Positions 25,621-35,618 of a stretch of 41,415 nucleotides of DNA are shown here, in pieces (within the stretch, counting starts at the first letter, position 1; each line of letters starts with the position of its first letter). Source of the stretch: Campylobacterota bacterium (GTDB lineage: Bacteria > Campylobacterota > Campylobacteria > Campylobacterales > Sulfurimonadaceae); contig JAMCPS010000019.1 in NCBI GenBank assembly GCA_023379705.1, positions 1 to 41,415 of the forward strand, read 5' to 3'. The position numbers and the translations under genes were made by a program. Under the pieces are notes generated by a model. The model had not been told where the DNA came from. It saw nothing but the letters and a program-made list of their open reading frames with translations, and ran no database searches.

Positions 25621-28107
25621 ATGAATGAAATAACAATAACGATAGACGGAAAAGCGGTTCAAACGCAAGAGGGTGAGTTTATCCTAAATGCAGCGCGTGC
25701 TAATGGAGTTTTTATTCCTGCTATTTGTTACCTGTCACGCTGTTCGCCAACATTGGCTTGTCGCATATGTTTAGTAGAAGCGGATGGAAAACAAGTCTAT
25801 GCATGTAATGCAAAAGCAAAAGACGGGATGAACATTGTCACCAGTACATCTACCATCGAAGACGAAAAACGTGCGATTATGGAAGTATATGATGTTAATC
25901 ATCCCTTAGAGTGCGGTGTATGTGATCAATCGGGTGAATGTGAACTTCAAAACTATACTTTGGAATTGGCGGTTGATTCACAATCCTATTCAATTCCTGA
26001 TACATTCAAGCCGGTACAGGATTGGGGTCTGATTAAATATGATCCAGCTTTATGTATTATGTGTGAACGTTGTATTACCGTATGTAAAGACATGATTGGT
26101 GATGGCGCACTCTCAACAGTTGCACGTGGCGGTGACGCTATTGATGCTGCCTTCAAAGAGTCAATGCCAAAAGATGCTTACGCAATGTGGAATAAACTCA
26201 ATAAATCTTTGATTGCTCCAAATGCAGGGACTACCCTTGATTGTACTAACTGTGGTGAATGTACATCCGTTTGTCCGGTAGGTGCATTGGTCAGTACCGA
26301 TTTCCAATACACTGCAAATGCTTGGGAACTTGAACAAATTCCTGCAACGTGTACACACTGTAGCGCTGGATGTCAAATAACTTATGATGTAAAGCATACC
26401 AGTATTGCAGATCCTGAAAATAAAATTTATCGCGTTAAAAATGAATGGAACTATGTATCACTATGTGGTTCAGGACGTTACGGATATGATTTCCAAAACA
26501 GTAATGTAACAAAAGATACAGGAGCGTTTGAAGCAGCAATCACAGCATTTAAAAAAGCAGATACCATCAGATTTACATCAACGATCACCAATGAAGAGGC
26601 AATGATTTTGCAACGCCTCAAAGAAAAGTTCGGTTATCGTTTGATCAATGAAGAAGCAAGAATCTTTAAATCATTTTTGAATGCATACAGCACAATAAGC
26701 GGGCAATCCCTATACAGCGGAAATTTAAAAGAAGTACATGAGAGTGATTTTGTGGTCTCTATTGGAAGCGCACTCAAAACGGATAATCCAAATGCCCGTT
26801 TTGCCATGAATAATGCTATTTCGATGAACAAAGGGGCAGGTCTGTATTTTCACCCGATCAACGATCCTGTTATCAATGATATGTCCAAAAATGTGACGCA
26901 GTTTAATCATGCAGCGATGATGGAAGAAGCGGCATTGTATTTGATGCTTGACTTGTTCGGAGACAAAGCCATTATGCCATCGGACATCGTAAACTATTTG
27001 GCAGCCTTCCATTCTACAAAAACAGTAACGGTAGAAGAAACAGTGGATGAAAAAGTCACTGAAACCGTTGTCAAAAAAGTAGTGAACGAAGAAACGGGTG
27101 TTGAAGAAGAAGTAAGCGAAGAAGTTACAAAAACCGTCAAGAAAAAAGTTTCCAAAGAAATAGAAGTAGATGATAACCGTCTTTACGATCTTTTAAATGC
27201 ACCAGCTGGCTTTGCAGATACGTTAACGAAGTATTTGGCTAAAAAAGAGAAATTTGCATTGATGGTAGGACCTGATTTATACACACATCCAAATGCGGCT
27301 AACTGTGCACGCTTGGTAGCGTTGATCGAAAAGTATACCGCGTTTAAAGTAACGATGATTCCAAACTTAGCCAATACGTTAGGAACAGCATTGATCTGTG
27401 ATCTCGATGCTGCTGGCGGAAGTTATACAATTGGATATAATACAGCAGGAAATTTCACATTGAGTGCCCTTGGAAACGGTGATTTGGATATGCCGGCACT
27501 GAATCAGCAAGAGGGGACTTTGACCAGCATTGATAAACGGGTTAATCCTACGAATGTTGCGGTAGGATTTGGCGGCTATACGCTTAATGATATTGCAAAT
27601 GCACTTGGATTTAATGAGTCATTGACCGTAAATTATACCAAACAACTTCCAGTCAATGCCGGATTTGAAGCGGTAGAGTTTGATACCTTGCCAAACTACT
27701 ATACCAATGCAGGTGAAGAGGTACGTGGATACGTTCTTAAAACTCAATCTGTTGCAGTCAATGGAGATGAAAGTGTTACAGGATTCAATGAATCTGCTGC
27801 AATGGGCAATGGGCTTGTGTATTTGGCAAATCCTGTCTTGCAGTTTACTCCATTTACGGCAAAAGCACATCAGCTTAAAGAATCAGGCGGGTTGTACGCA
27901 TCCGCTTCCTTTATGAGTGCAAATGGGATGAATGAAGGAGATCGTGTACGTGTCAAAACGGCACAAGGCGAAATCGTGGTTAACGTGATCACTGATGGAA
28001 AAATAGAGGGTGAGATTCCTTATCTTCCTACATTTGATACAGAAATTAATTCTGGTGCATTGTTTGACGGTTACCGTTTTGCAACTGTATCAATTCAAAA
28101 GGTGTAA
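25621..28107 (+). CDS. nuoG: NADH-quinone oxidoreductase subunit G, with a charged insertion
   Basis: NuoG is the large iron-sulfur subunit of the peripheral arm. The 828 aa protein has the N-terminal 2Fe-2S site (C36, C47, C50, C62), the HxxxCxxCxxxxxC cluster (HPLECGVCDQSGEC), two 4Fe-4S cysteine sets (CIMCERCITVC and CTNCGECTSVC) and CTHCSAGC, which suggests an N7-like cluster. The C-terminal half is molybdopterin-oxidoreductase-like. Residues 466-518 (27016-27174) are an E/K/V/T-rich repeat-like insertion, absent from the paralogue in the nuoF slot. The ATG is 4 nt after that gene. Confidence 0.93.
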   Translation: MNEITITIDGKAVQTQEGEFILNAARANGVFIPAICYLSRCSPTLACRICLVEADGKQVYACNAKAKDGMNIVTSTSTIEDEKRAIMEVYDVNHPLECGVCDQSGECELQNYTLELAVDSQSYSIPDTFKPVQDWGLIKYDPALCIMCERCITVCKDMIGDGALSTVARGGDAIDAAFKESMPKDAYAMWNKLNKSLIAPNAGTTLDCTNCGECTSVCPVGALVSTDFQYTANAWELEQIPATCTHCSAGCQITYDVKHTSIADPENKIYRVKNEWNYVSLCGSGRYGYDFQNSNVTKDTGAFEAAITAFKKADTIRFTSTITNEEAMILQRLKEKFGYRLINEEARIFKSFLNAYSTISGQSLYSGNLKEVHESDFVVSIGSALKTDNPNARFAMNNAISMNKGAGLYFHPINDPVINDMSKNVTQFNHAAMMEEAALYLMLDLFGDKAIMPSDIVNYLAAFHSTKTVTVEETVDEKVTETVVKKVVNEETGVEEEVSEEVTKTVKKKVSKEIEVDDNRLYDLLNAPAGFADTLTKYLAKKEKFALMVGPDLYTHPNAANCARLVALIEKYTAFKVTMIPNLANTLGTALICDLDAAGGSYTIGYNTAGNFTLSALGNGDLDMPALNQQEGTLTSIDKRVNPTNVAVGFGGYTLNDIANALGFNESLTVNYTKQLPVNAGFEAVEFDTLPNYYTNAGEEVRGYVLKTQSVAVNGDESVTGFNESAAMGNGLVYLANPVLQFTPFTAKAHQLKESGGLYASASFMSANGMNEGDRVRVKTAQGEIVVNVITDGKIEGEIPYLPTFDTEINSGALFDGYRFATVSIQKV

Positions 28108-28109
28108 GC

Positions 28110-29117
28110 ATGGATGTAGCATTTATTGTCGAAACAGTTGTTAAAATTGTTGTGATCTTATTGGTTTTCTCAGCTCTTGCAGGTTTTGGAACCTACTTTG
28201 AACGTAAGGTTCTTGCGTTTATGCAGCGACGTTTGGGGCCAATGCATGTTGGTCCGTATGGATTGCTTCAAGTAGCTGCAGATGGAATCAAACTCTTTAC
28301 AAAAGAGGATATTATTCCACAAAATGTTGTTAAACCAATATTTAAACTTGCACCGGTAATAACAGCGGCTACAGCATTTATGGCAGCAGCTGCGATCCCA
28401 TTTTGGCCAGAGTTTACTGTTTTTGGATACACCGTTCACCCTATTGTGTCGGATATTAATATCGGTATTTTATACGTAATGGCAGTAATGGCAATTGGTC
28501 TTTATGGACCGCTTCTCGGTGGTATGGCATCAGCGAATAAATTTTCATTAATCTCTGCTGCACGTAGTGCGGCGGTATTTATATCGTATGAAGTGATTAC
28601 GGGATTAGCATTATTAGCGCCGTTGATGATGGTAGGCTCATTGTCTTTAATTGATATCAATAATTATCAAGTAGGCGGGATTAGCAATTGGATTGCTTTC
28701 TCTCAACCAGTAGCCTTCATTTTGTTTTGGATAGCAGCATTTGCAGAAACAGGGCGTACACCGTTTCACCTAGTAGCCAATGATCATGAAATTATTGATG
28801 GTTTTGGTACAGAGTACTCGGGGATGAGATGGGGTCTTTTCTTCATCGGTGAATATGCTAATATGTTCTTTATTTCGTTTGTAATGGCGATCATCTTTTT
28901 GGGTGGATACGGTGATGGCTCGATTGCGGGAGCCTTTGGATTATTGATGAAAGTAGCGTTCTTCTTCTTTTTCTTTTTATGGACTAGAGCGGCATGGCCG
29001 GATATTCGACCTGACCAATTGATGTGGCTGTGTTGGAAAGTTCTGATGCCAATTGCCGTATTGAATGTTGTCATAACCGGTGTCGTTATTTTGATTAAAA
29101 CTCAAGGAGGCATGTAA
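28110..29117 (+). CDS. nuoH: NADH-quinone oxidoreductase subunit H
   Basis: NuoH is the membrane subunit that lines the quinone channel and links the two arms. The 335 aa protein has about eight membrane helices. Signatures include [28 protein letters not shown], and [20 protein letters not shown] with the conserved glutamate-rich loop. The gene starts 2 nt after nuoG and overlaps nuoI by one base. Confidence 0.96.
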   Translation: MDVAFIVETVVKIVVILLVFSALAGFGTYFERKVLAFMQRRLGPMHVGPYGLLQVAADGIKLFTKEDIIPQNVVKPIFKLAPVITAATAFMAAAAIPFWPEFTVFGYTVHPIVSDINIGILYVMAVMAIGLYGPLLGGMASANKFSLISAARSAAVFISYEVITGLALLAPLMMVGSLSLIDINNYQVGGISNWIAFSQPVAFILFWIAAFAETGRTPFHLVANDHEIIDGFGTEYSGMRWGLFFIGEYANMFFISFVMAIIFLGGYGDGSIAGAFGLLMKVAFFFFFFLWTRAAWPDIRPDQLMWLCWKVLMPIAVLNVVITGVVILIKTQGGM

Positions 29118-29737
29118 TGCACGTAGAGCCGTTTACAGATCGTAACGTCAGTGAGCACAGCGCTTATTATTATGTCGACATAGAAGACTATCCGGTAACC
29201 GGATGGGACAAATTTAAACAAGTCGTGAAGCGTTCACTTAAAGGTGAGCTTTTTGTGGGCTTGTGGGTAGTTATGCGTGAAATGATCAAGTTTGACATTC
29301 ATACGGTGAAATACCCTCTTGAAAAACTTCCAATCGGCCCGCGTTATCGCGCAGTACATAAATTATTACGTTTATGGGAATCAGGTTTTGAGCGCTGTAT
29401 CGGATGCGGATTGTGTGAAAAAATCTGTATTTCTGATTGTATTCGAATGGATACACGTATTGATGAGAATAGCCGTAAAGAAGTTACCGAGTACAGCATT
29501 AATCTTGGTCGTTGTATTTTTTGCGGATATTGCGCAGAAGTATGTCCAGAACTTGCTATTGTGCATGGGGAACGTTATGAAAATGCATCTGAACAAAGAG
29601 CCCATTTTGTGATCAAAGATGATATGCTAACCCCGCTTGATTTGTTAACATCAGGACAGCAAAAAGAGTATCCAGGTTTTGGTGCAATTACCCCACATGA
29701 GGACGAGCGTGTTACTAAAACTCCGCTTGCCTATTAA
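29117..29737 (+). CDS. nuoI: NADH-quinone oxidoreductase subunit I
   Basis: NuoI carries two 4Fe-4S clusters (N6a, N6b) that pass electrons to N2. The 206 aa protein has [15 protein letters not shown] near residue 94 and [13 protein letters not shown] near residue 134. The ATG overlaps the nuoH stop (TAATG). Confidence 0.96.
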   Translation: MHVEPFTDRNVSEHSAYYYVDIEDYPVTGWDKFKQVVKRSLKGELFVGLWVVMREMIKFDIHTVKYPLEKLPIGPRYRAVHKLLRLWESGFERCIGCGLCEKICISDCIRMDTRIDENSRKEVTEYSINLGRCIFCGYCAEVCPELAIVHGERYENASEQRAHFVIKDDMLTPLDLLTSGQQKEYPGFGAITPHEDERVTKTPLAY

Positions 29738-29747
29738 GGAGATATGA

Positions 29748-30335
29748 ATGTTTGAAGCAATTGCTTTTTATTTGTTTGCGGCATTAACGATTGCTATGTT
29801 TACCATAACGGTAATGACCTCACAAGCGTTATATGCACTTACTGCTATGGCTGCAGGAATGATCTTCATCTCAGCATTTTTCTTTATGCTTGGGGCTGAT
29901 TTTTTAGGAGTTGTCCAAATTATCGTTTACACAGGTGCTGTGATGGCATTGTATGCTTTTGGTATGATGTTTTTTGATACAACACGTACTTTGGTTGAAA
30001 AGCGTGAGAATCCTAGAACCATATTTTTATTGGGCGTTATAGCGGCAACCTTGGTAGTATTTATCATGATTTCACCGATTATCTCAAGCAATATTGAAGC
30101 ACATTATCCAATTGATGCGACTGTAGGAAATTCTCAAGCCATAGGCTATGTATTGTTTACCAAATATTTGGTGCCGTTTGAAGTTGCTGCGGTTATGTTG
30201 CTCGTTGCAATGGTTGCGGGTATCGTATTGGCAGGTAAAAAAATGGACAAGTCGTTAACATTGATGGCTGAAGAGGAGATTGCGCTTATGAGTGCAACAC
30301 AAACCAAACCTCAAGATGAAGAAGGAGCGCACTGA
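29748..30335 (+). CDS. nuoJ: NADH-quinone oxidoreductase subunit J
   Basis: NuoJ is a membrane subunit of the proton-pumping arm. The 195 aa protein has about five helices and a stretch GADFLGVVQIIVYTGAVMAL that is the family signature and contains the pi-bulge helix 3. AAGGAG is six bases upstream. Overlaps nuoK by one base. Confidence 0.95.
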   Translation: MFEAIAFYLFAALTIAMFTITVMTSQALYALTAMAAGMIFISAFFFMLGADFLGVVQIIVYTGAVMALYAFGMMFFDTTRTLVEKRENPRTIFLLGVIAATLVVFIMISPIISSNIEAHYPIDATVGNSQAIGYVLFTKYLVPFEVAAVMLLVAMVAGIVLAGKKMDKSLTLMAEEEIALMSATQTKPQDEEGAH

Positions 30336-30640
30336 TGGAAATAACGTTAGCTCACTATTTAGTCCTTTCAGGAGTACTATTTTCAATTGGTCTCATCGGG
30401 GTAATGCGTCGTAAAAACTTGCTTATGCTCTTTTTTGCAACAGAAATATTGTTAAACTCAGCCAATATTGGTTTTGCTGCAATTTCTCATTTTCACAATG
30501 ATTTAACGGGGCAGATGTTTGCATTCTTCATTATTGCAATTGCTGCGTCTGAAGTTGCGGTTGGGCTTGGATTATTGATTGTATGGTACAAGCGTACAGG
30601 TAAGATCGACCTAGATATTATGACATCGATGCGAGGGTAA
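30335..30640 (+). CDS. nuoK: NADH-quinone oxidoreductase subunit K
   Basis: NuoK is a three-helix antiporter-like subunit related to MnhC/MrpC. The 101 aa protein has GVMRRKNLLMLFFATEILLN with the conserved membrane glutamate, and ASEVAVGLGLLI with the second glutamate. The ATG overlaps the nuoJ stop. Confidence 0.95.
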   Translation: MEITLAHYLVLSGVLFSIGLIGVMRRKNLLMLFFATEILLNSANIGFAAISHFHNDLTGQMFAFFIIAIAASEVAVGLGLLIVWYKRTGKIDLDIMTSMRG

Positions 30641-30643
30641 GCA

Positions 30644-32533
30644 ATGGAAATTTATTTATACATCGCACTTTTTGCGCCGTTAGCAGGTTCTTTGTTCTCG
30701 GCTCTTTTTGGTGCATCTCCAAAAACGAGTATTACTGGAATTGTTAACTCTGGATTATTATTCATCTCTTTTGTGAGCAGTGCTATATTGCTCAATTATG
30801 TTATGGCAGGACACACGGTTCATGTCGAAATGATGACGTGGATTGCTGCAGGGGATCTTTATATCCCATTTGGATTTGTGGTTGATCAAGTCAGCGTTGT
30901 TATGATGATGGTTGTGAGTATCGTATCCACAATAGTGCATATCTATTCAATTGGCTATATGGATCATGATAAAGGCTTTAACCGTTTTTTCTCCTACCTT
31001 TCTGCCTTCGTATTCTCGATGATGGTATTGGTAATGAGTGATAACTTCCTGGGTCTGTTTATCGGATGGGAAGGGGTAGGGCTGTGTTCATGGCTCTTGA
31101 TTGGTTTTTGGTATCACAAAGAATCGGCTACTTGGGCTGCGAATGAAGCGTTTATTATGAATCGTATCGCAGACTTGGCTATGTTGATCGGTATCTTTAT
31201 TATATATTGGAACATCGGTTCATTGCAGTACGATGTCGTTTTTGCGGATATTGCGAATCTTCCAATGCCGATTATTACTTGGATTGGTATTTTTCTCTTT
31301 ATTGGTGCGATGGGAAAATCGGCACAGTTCCCGCTGCATACATGGCTTGCGGATGCAATGGAAGGTCCAACTCCGGTTTCTGCTTTGATTCACGCTGCAA
31401 CGATGGTAACAGCGGGTGTTTATTTAGTCGTTCGCGCGAATCCTATCTACGACCTTATACCAGAGGTAGGTATAGTAATCGCTTCATTGGGTGCGTTTGT
31501 TGCTATGTTTGCAGCAAGTATGGCATTGGTTAATCGTGATATGAAACGTATTATTGCGTATTCAACATTATCTCAGTTGGGGTATATGTTTGTTGCTGCA
31601 GGTTTGGGTGCCTATTGGGTTGCATTGTTTCATCTCATGGCACATGCTTTTTTTAAAGCATTATTATTTTTGGGTGCAGGTAATGTCATGCACGCAATGC
31701 ACGATGAACTCGATCCGTTTAAAATGGGCGGTTTGAAAAAACCAATGAAATGGACATGGATTCTTATGACGTTAGCGTCCGTTGCATTGGCGGGTATTTA
31801 TCCACTGGCAGGGTTCTTTTCAAAAGACCTTATTTTGGAAGTAGCCTTTGTAGAACAACACTATATTCTATACAGCGTATTGTTGATTACGGCAGGATTG
31901 ACAGCATTTTATTCATTCCGTCTTGTTGCCTTGATCTTCCATGGAGATGAGCGACATTTGGAGCATGGAATCCACCCGCATGAAGCCTATAACTTTATGT
32001 TGTATGCTATGGCACCATTGGGAGTATTGGCTGTTATTGCCGGTATGGTCTTTAAAACGCCGTACTATGAAATGGTAACGCAGCTTTTACCGGCGATTGA
32101 ATATCACATTCATAATCATACGACATTTTGGATTATGACGATTGGTACGCAGTTGTTTGTAATTGCAGCTATCGCTTATGCATACAAAAAATACGCAAAA
32201 GCAGTTAAAGTAGATCCAAAAGTTGAATCTGGATTTTTGTATCAATTGTTGTATAACCAATACTACATTCCAAAACTCTATGATGAGTTATTTTCAAAGC
32301 CGTACCGCGAGCTGTCGAAAATAGCGTGGAAACAAATTGATCTTAAAATCGTTGATGCAACGGTGGATGGAATCGCGAATGTCATCTATCGTACGGGTGA
32401 AAAAACACATACCATGCAAAATGGTAACCTATCGAGCATGTTACGCTGGATGGTTATTGGTTTAGTGGTTTTATTGGTACTCGCTATCGCATTTACTGTT
32501 GGATATAACGCAGTAACAATGCGGGCGATGTAA
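30644..32533 (+). CDS. nuoL: NADH-quinone oxidoreductase subunit L
   Basis: NuoL is the distal antiporter-like pump subunit with a long lateral helix. The 629 aa protein shows FIGWEGVGLCSWLLIGFW, FPLHTWLADAMEGPTPVSAL and LIHAATMVTAGVYLVVRANP, all conserved in NuoL. The C-terminal lateral helix includes IAWKQIDLKIVDATVDGIAN and a final membrane helix. The gene is 3 nt after nuoK. Confidence 0.96.
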   Translation: MEIYLYIALFAPLAGSLFSALFGASPKTSITGIVNSGLLFISFVSSAILLNYVMAGHTVHVEMMTWIAAGDLYIPFGFVVDQVSVVMMMVVSIVSTIVHIYSIGYMDHDKGFNRFFSYLSAFVFSMMVLVMSDNFLGLFIGWEGVGLCSWLLIGFWYHKESATWAANEAFIMNRIADLAMLIGIFIIYWNIGSLQYDVVFADIANLPMPIITWIGIFLFIGAMGKSAQFPLHTWLADAMEGPTPVSALIHAATMVTAGVYLVVRANPIYDLIPEVGIVIASLGAFVAMFAASMALVNRDMKRIIAYSTLSQLGYMFVAAGLGAYWVALFHLMAHAFFKALLFLGAGNVMHAMHDELDPFKMGGLKKPMKWTWILMTLASVALAGIYPLAGFFSKDLILEVAFVEQHYILYSVLLITAGLTAFYSFRLVALIFHGDERHLEHGIHPHEAYNFMLYAMAPLGVLAVIAGMVFKTPYYEMVTQLLPAIEYHIHNHTTFWIMTIGTQLFVIAAIAYAYKKYAKAVKVDPKVESGFLYQLLYNQYYIPKLYDELFSKPYRELSKIAWKQIDLKIVDATVDGIANVIYRTGEKTHTMQNGNLSSMLRWMVIGLVVLLVLAIAFTVGYNAVTMRAM

Positions 32534-32543
32534 GGAGATGTTG

Positions 32544-34091
32544 ATGCAAGAACACATTTTATCGATCTTAATTTTCTTTCCGGCATTGGCTGCAATGCTC
32601 GGTTTCATCGTTCATAAGGACAGCGTAAGAGCCTATGGTATTACGGTTGCCGCTATTGAATTTTTTCTCTCATTGTTATTGTGGAATCTGTATGATCCCA
32701 TGACATCAGGAATGCAGTTTATGGAAAGTGCACCTTTGGTTTCTGCATTCGGTATTAATTACCTTGTGGGAATAGATGGAATCTCTTTATTCATTATTGT
32801 ATTATCAACTTTTTTTACAATGATAGGAATTGCTTCATTAACGGAAACACGTCGCGTTAAAGATTTGATTATTACTTTACTCTTTTTAGAAATGACAATG
32901 GTCGGTGTTTTTGCGGCATTGGACGCAGTTGTTTTTTACGTATTCTGGGAACTTTCGTTGATTCCTATGTTGTACATTATCGGTGCTTGGGGTGGACCGC
33001 TTCGTATTTATGCATCGGTTAAGTTTTTCTTGTACACCTTTACGGGTTCATTGGTGATGTTGGTGGGAATGCTGTTTATGGCGTATTTTTATTACCAAGC
33101 AACAGGACAGTGGAGTTTCTCACTTCTTGAGTGGTATCGTTTGATTTTACCGCTTAATTTTCAGCTTTGGTTATTTGCTGCCTTTTTTGTTGGATTTGCG
33201 ATTAAAGTACCGATGTTTCCATTTCATACATGGCTGCCTTATGCACACGGGCAAGCTCCAACAATCGGTTCGGTGATTCTTGCGGCTATTTTGCTCAAAA
33301 TGGGTACGTATGCTTTTGTACGTTTTTCATTGCCTTTGTTCCCGGATGCATCTGTTTACTTCATGTTTCCAATTGCGACACTTGCGATTATTATGATTGT
33401 GTATACGGCAATGGTTGCGTATGCACAAGAGGACATTAAGCAAGTCGTAGCTTACAGCTCAGTATCCCATATGGGGGTTATTGTTCTTGGTACCTTTGCC
33501 CTTAACGTTGAGGGGATCAGTGGATCTATTTTCTTGATGATTGCCCATGGAGTGGTATCGGGTGCATTGTTCTTGCTGGTTGGAGTGATTTATGATCGTC
33601 GCCACACAAAGTTAATGTCTGAATTTGGAGGACTTGCATCGGTGATGCCGCGCTATGCTACCATCTTTGGAATAATGATGATGGCATCCGTTGGATTGCC
33701 GTTGACGATTAACTTTGTCGGCGAGTTTTTGAGTTTGCTTGGATTCTATAAACAATCGCATTCGTTTACGATAGTAGCAGGAACCGCTATTATTGTAGGA
33801 GCTATTTATATGCTAAGTGCGTATAAAAAAATGTTCTTTGGAGCGGTGACTAAAGAAGAAAATAAACATTTAAAAGATGTGAATAAAACTGAACTATTGG
33901 CATTAGTACCATTGGTCATCATTACGATATGGCTTGGTGTGTATCCAAAACCTATTTTGGAACCTATCAATAACAGTGTTGAATCCATCGTTCAGTTGAT
34001 GCACGATAAAGCACAAACAAAAGAAGCACAAGCTCGTATCCCGAATCTTGGTAATCCTCAAGCCATGAATTCACAACAGGAGACACACTAA
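32544..34091 (+). CDS. nuoM: NADH-quinone oxidoreductase subunit M
   Basis: NuoM is an antiporter-like proton-pumping membrane subunit. The protein is 515 aa from the chosen start, with about 14 helices; [20 protein letters not shown] and [20 protein letters not shown] are family signatures. The frame has an ATG at 32538 directly abutting AGGAG; the ATG at 32544 has 6 nt spacing, so I prefer it. nuoN starts in its stop codon. Confidence 0.95.
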   Translation: MQEHILSILIFFPALAAMLGFIVHKDSVRAYGITVAAIEFFLSLLLWNLYDPMTSGMQFMESAPLVSAFGINYLVGIDGISLFIIVLSTFFTMIGIASLTETRRVKDLIITLLFLEMTMVGVFAALDAVVFYVFWELSLIPMLYIIGAWGGPLRIYASVKFFLYTFTGSLVMLVGMLFMAYFYYQATGQWSFSLLEWYRLILPLNFQLWLFAAFFVGFAIKVPMFPFHTWLPYAHGQAPTIGSVILAAILLKMGTYAFVRFSLPLFPDASVYFMFPIATLAIIMIVYTAMVAYAQEDIKQVVAYSSVSHMGVIVLGTFALNVEGISGSIFLMIAHGVVSGALFLLVGVIYDRRHTKLMSEFGGLASVMPRYATIFGIMMMASVGLPLTINFVGEFLSLLGFYKQSHSFTIVAGTAIIVGAIYMLSAYKKMFFGAVTKEENKHLKDVNKTELLALVPLVIITIWLGVYPKPILEPINNSVESIVQLMHDKAQTKEAQARIPNLGNPQAMNSQQETH

Positions 34092-35596
34092 TGTTAGAAC
34101 CAATAAATGTTTCTTTAGCGTCACTGAACATTGCAACTTTAGCTCCTATGCTAATCGCTATCGTAGGTGCACTTACAATTCTTTGTATTGATTTGATAAA
34201 AGGGGGACTTCACAAGTCTTTCTACGTCATGGTAAGTTCACTTTTTTTATTGCTGGATCTTGGGGTAGTTGTTGATTTCGGTAATATTTTTCTAAAGAAT
34301 GGGCCTGTATCGGGTATGTTTGATATGATGCTCATTGACGGCCTTGCTATCATGGGCCAAATAATCATAGTAGTTGGTTCAATGCTGTTTATCCCATTGG
34401 CATTAACGTCTAAACGTTTTCATGAGTACAATTATCCGGAGTATTTTGCACTCTTTTTGTTCATGATTGCAGGCTTTCAGTTTATGGTCGCAACAGACAA
34501 TTTGATCTTGATCTTTGTCGGTCTTGAAACAGCTTCTTTAGCATTGTATGCATTGATTGCTTTGCATAACCGATCTAAATCATTTGAAGCAGCAGTGAAG
34601 TACTTTACAATGGGGGCATTGGCTGCAGGCTTTTTTGCTTTTGGTTCAATGATCTTGTATGCTATATCGGGTTCAATTGAGATTAACCAAATAGCATCTG
34701 TATTAGCGGCTGATCATTATGCAAACATTGGTTATGTATTAGTAGCGGTATCTTTTATGTTGGCTGCATTTGGATTTAAACTTTCAATGGTCCCTTTTCA
34801 TACCTGGACACCGGATGTTTATGAGGGGTCTAGTGCTGCCCTAGCCGGGTACATGTCAATTGTTCCTAAGATTGCAGGATTTATTGTTGCGATGCGTTTA
34901 TTTGAATTCCTAGTTCACAGTGGTGTAGTATGGCTTCAAGTCATTTTGTACATTGTGGTTGTTGTTACCATGACAGCATCGAATATATGGGCAATGGTAC
35001 AAACCGATGTGAAACGTATGTTAGCGTACAGCTCTATATCGCATGCCGGTTTCGTAATGGCTGCTATTTTAATAGGGACAACCCAATCCAATGCGGCACT
35101 TTTTATGTATTGGGCACTTTTTAGCTTTACCAACCTTGGTGCATTTACAATGTTGTGGGTCAGCCGTCAGAAGAATCTTCTAGCAGGTCAAAGCTCAGAT
35201 CATCCGTTTGAAAAATTCTCCGGTTTGATTAAAACGATGCCTATGGCTGCCATTATGATGGGGTTATTTATGCTTTCACTGGCGGGAATACCACCATTTG
35301 GGTTATTTTGGGGTAAGATTTATATTATTGCTTCCGCTGTAACAGGAGGGTATACGGTTCTTGCGTTGATTATGGCATTAAACTCCGCACTTGCGGCATA
35401 TTATTACCTAAAATTGATTGTTTTCATGTTTATGAAAGAACCTGTAGTGGAATATGAAAAATTTTATTTGATAAATGCATCCGTTACGCTTAAAACAATT
35501 ATTGGGATTGCGGCTATTGGGACAATCTTTGCAGTATTTGCCGTTAATCCACTTTTAAAAGTCATAACATTATTCGTGTATAATAGCGGTTACTAA
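34091..35596 (+). CDS. nuoN: NADH-quinone oxidoreductase subunit N
   Basis: NuoN is the third antiporter-like pump. The 501 aa protein has about 14 helices, [17 protein letters not shown] with the membrane glutamate, and [20 protein letters not shown], where NuoN differs from Nuo[18 protein letters not shown] is also typical. It is the last nuo gene; pflA follows after 22 nt with its own TATAAT. Confidence 0.96.
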   Translation: MLEPINVSLASLNIATLAPMLIAIVGALTILCIDLIKGGLHKSFYVMVSSLFLLLDLGVVVDFGNIFLKNGPVSGMFDMMLIDGLAIMGQIIIVVGSMLFIPLALTSKRFHEYNYPEYFALFLFMIAGFQFMVATDNLILIFVGLETASLALYALIALHNRSKSFEAAVKYFTMGALAAGFFAFGSMILYAISGSIEINQIASVLAADHYANIGYVLVAVSFMLAAFGFKLSMVPFHTWTPDVYEGSSAALAGYMSIVPKIAGFIVAMRLFEFLVHSGVVWLQVILYIVVVVTMTASNIWAMVQTDVKRMLAYSSISHAGFVMAAILIGTTQSNAALFMYWALFSFTNLGAFTMLWVSRQKNLLAGQSSDHPFEKFSGLIKTMPMAAIMMGLFMLSLAGIPPFGLFWGKIYIIASAVTGGYTVLALIMALNSALAAYYYLKLIVFMFMKEPVVEYEKFYLINASVTLKTIIGIAAIGTIFAVFAVNPLLKVITLFVYNSGY

Positions 35597-35599
35597 GTT

Positions 35600-35605
35600 T
35601 ATAAT
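35600..35605 (+). promoter_or_regulatory. possible -10 box just upstream of pflA
   Basis: TATAAT lies 13 nt before the TTG start of pflA. A transcript from here would begin near 35612, inside the AGGGGG ribosome site, so read-through from nuo may be needed for full expression. Weak inference. Confidence 0.35.
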
Positions 35606-35618
35606 TATAGGGGGAAGT

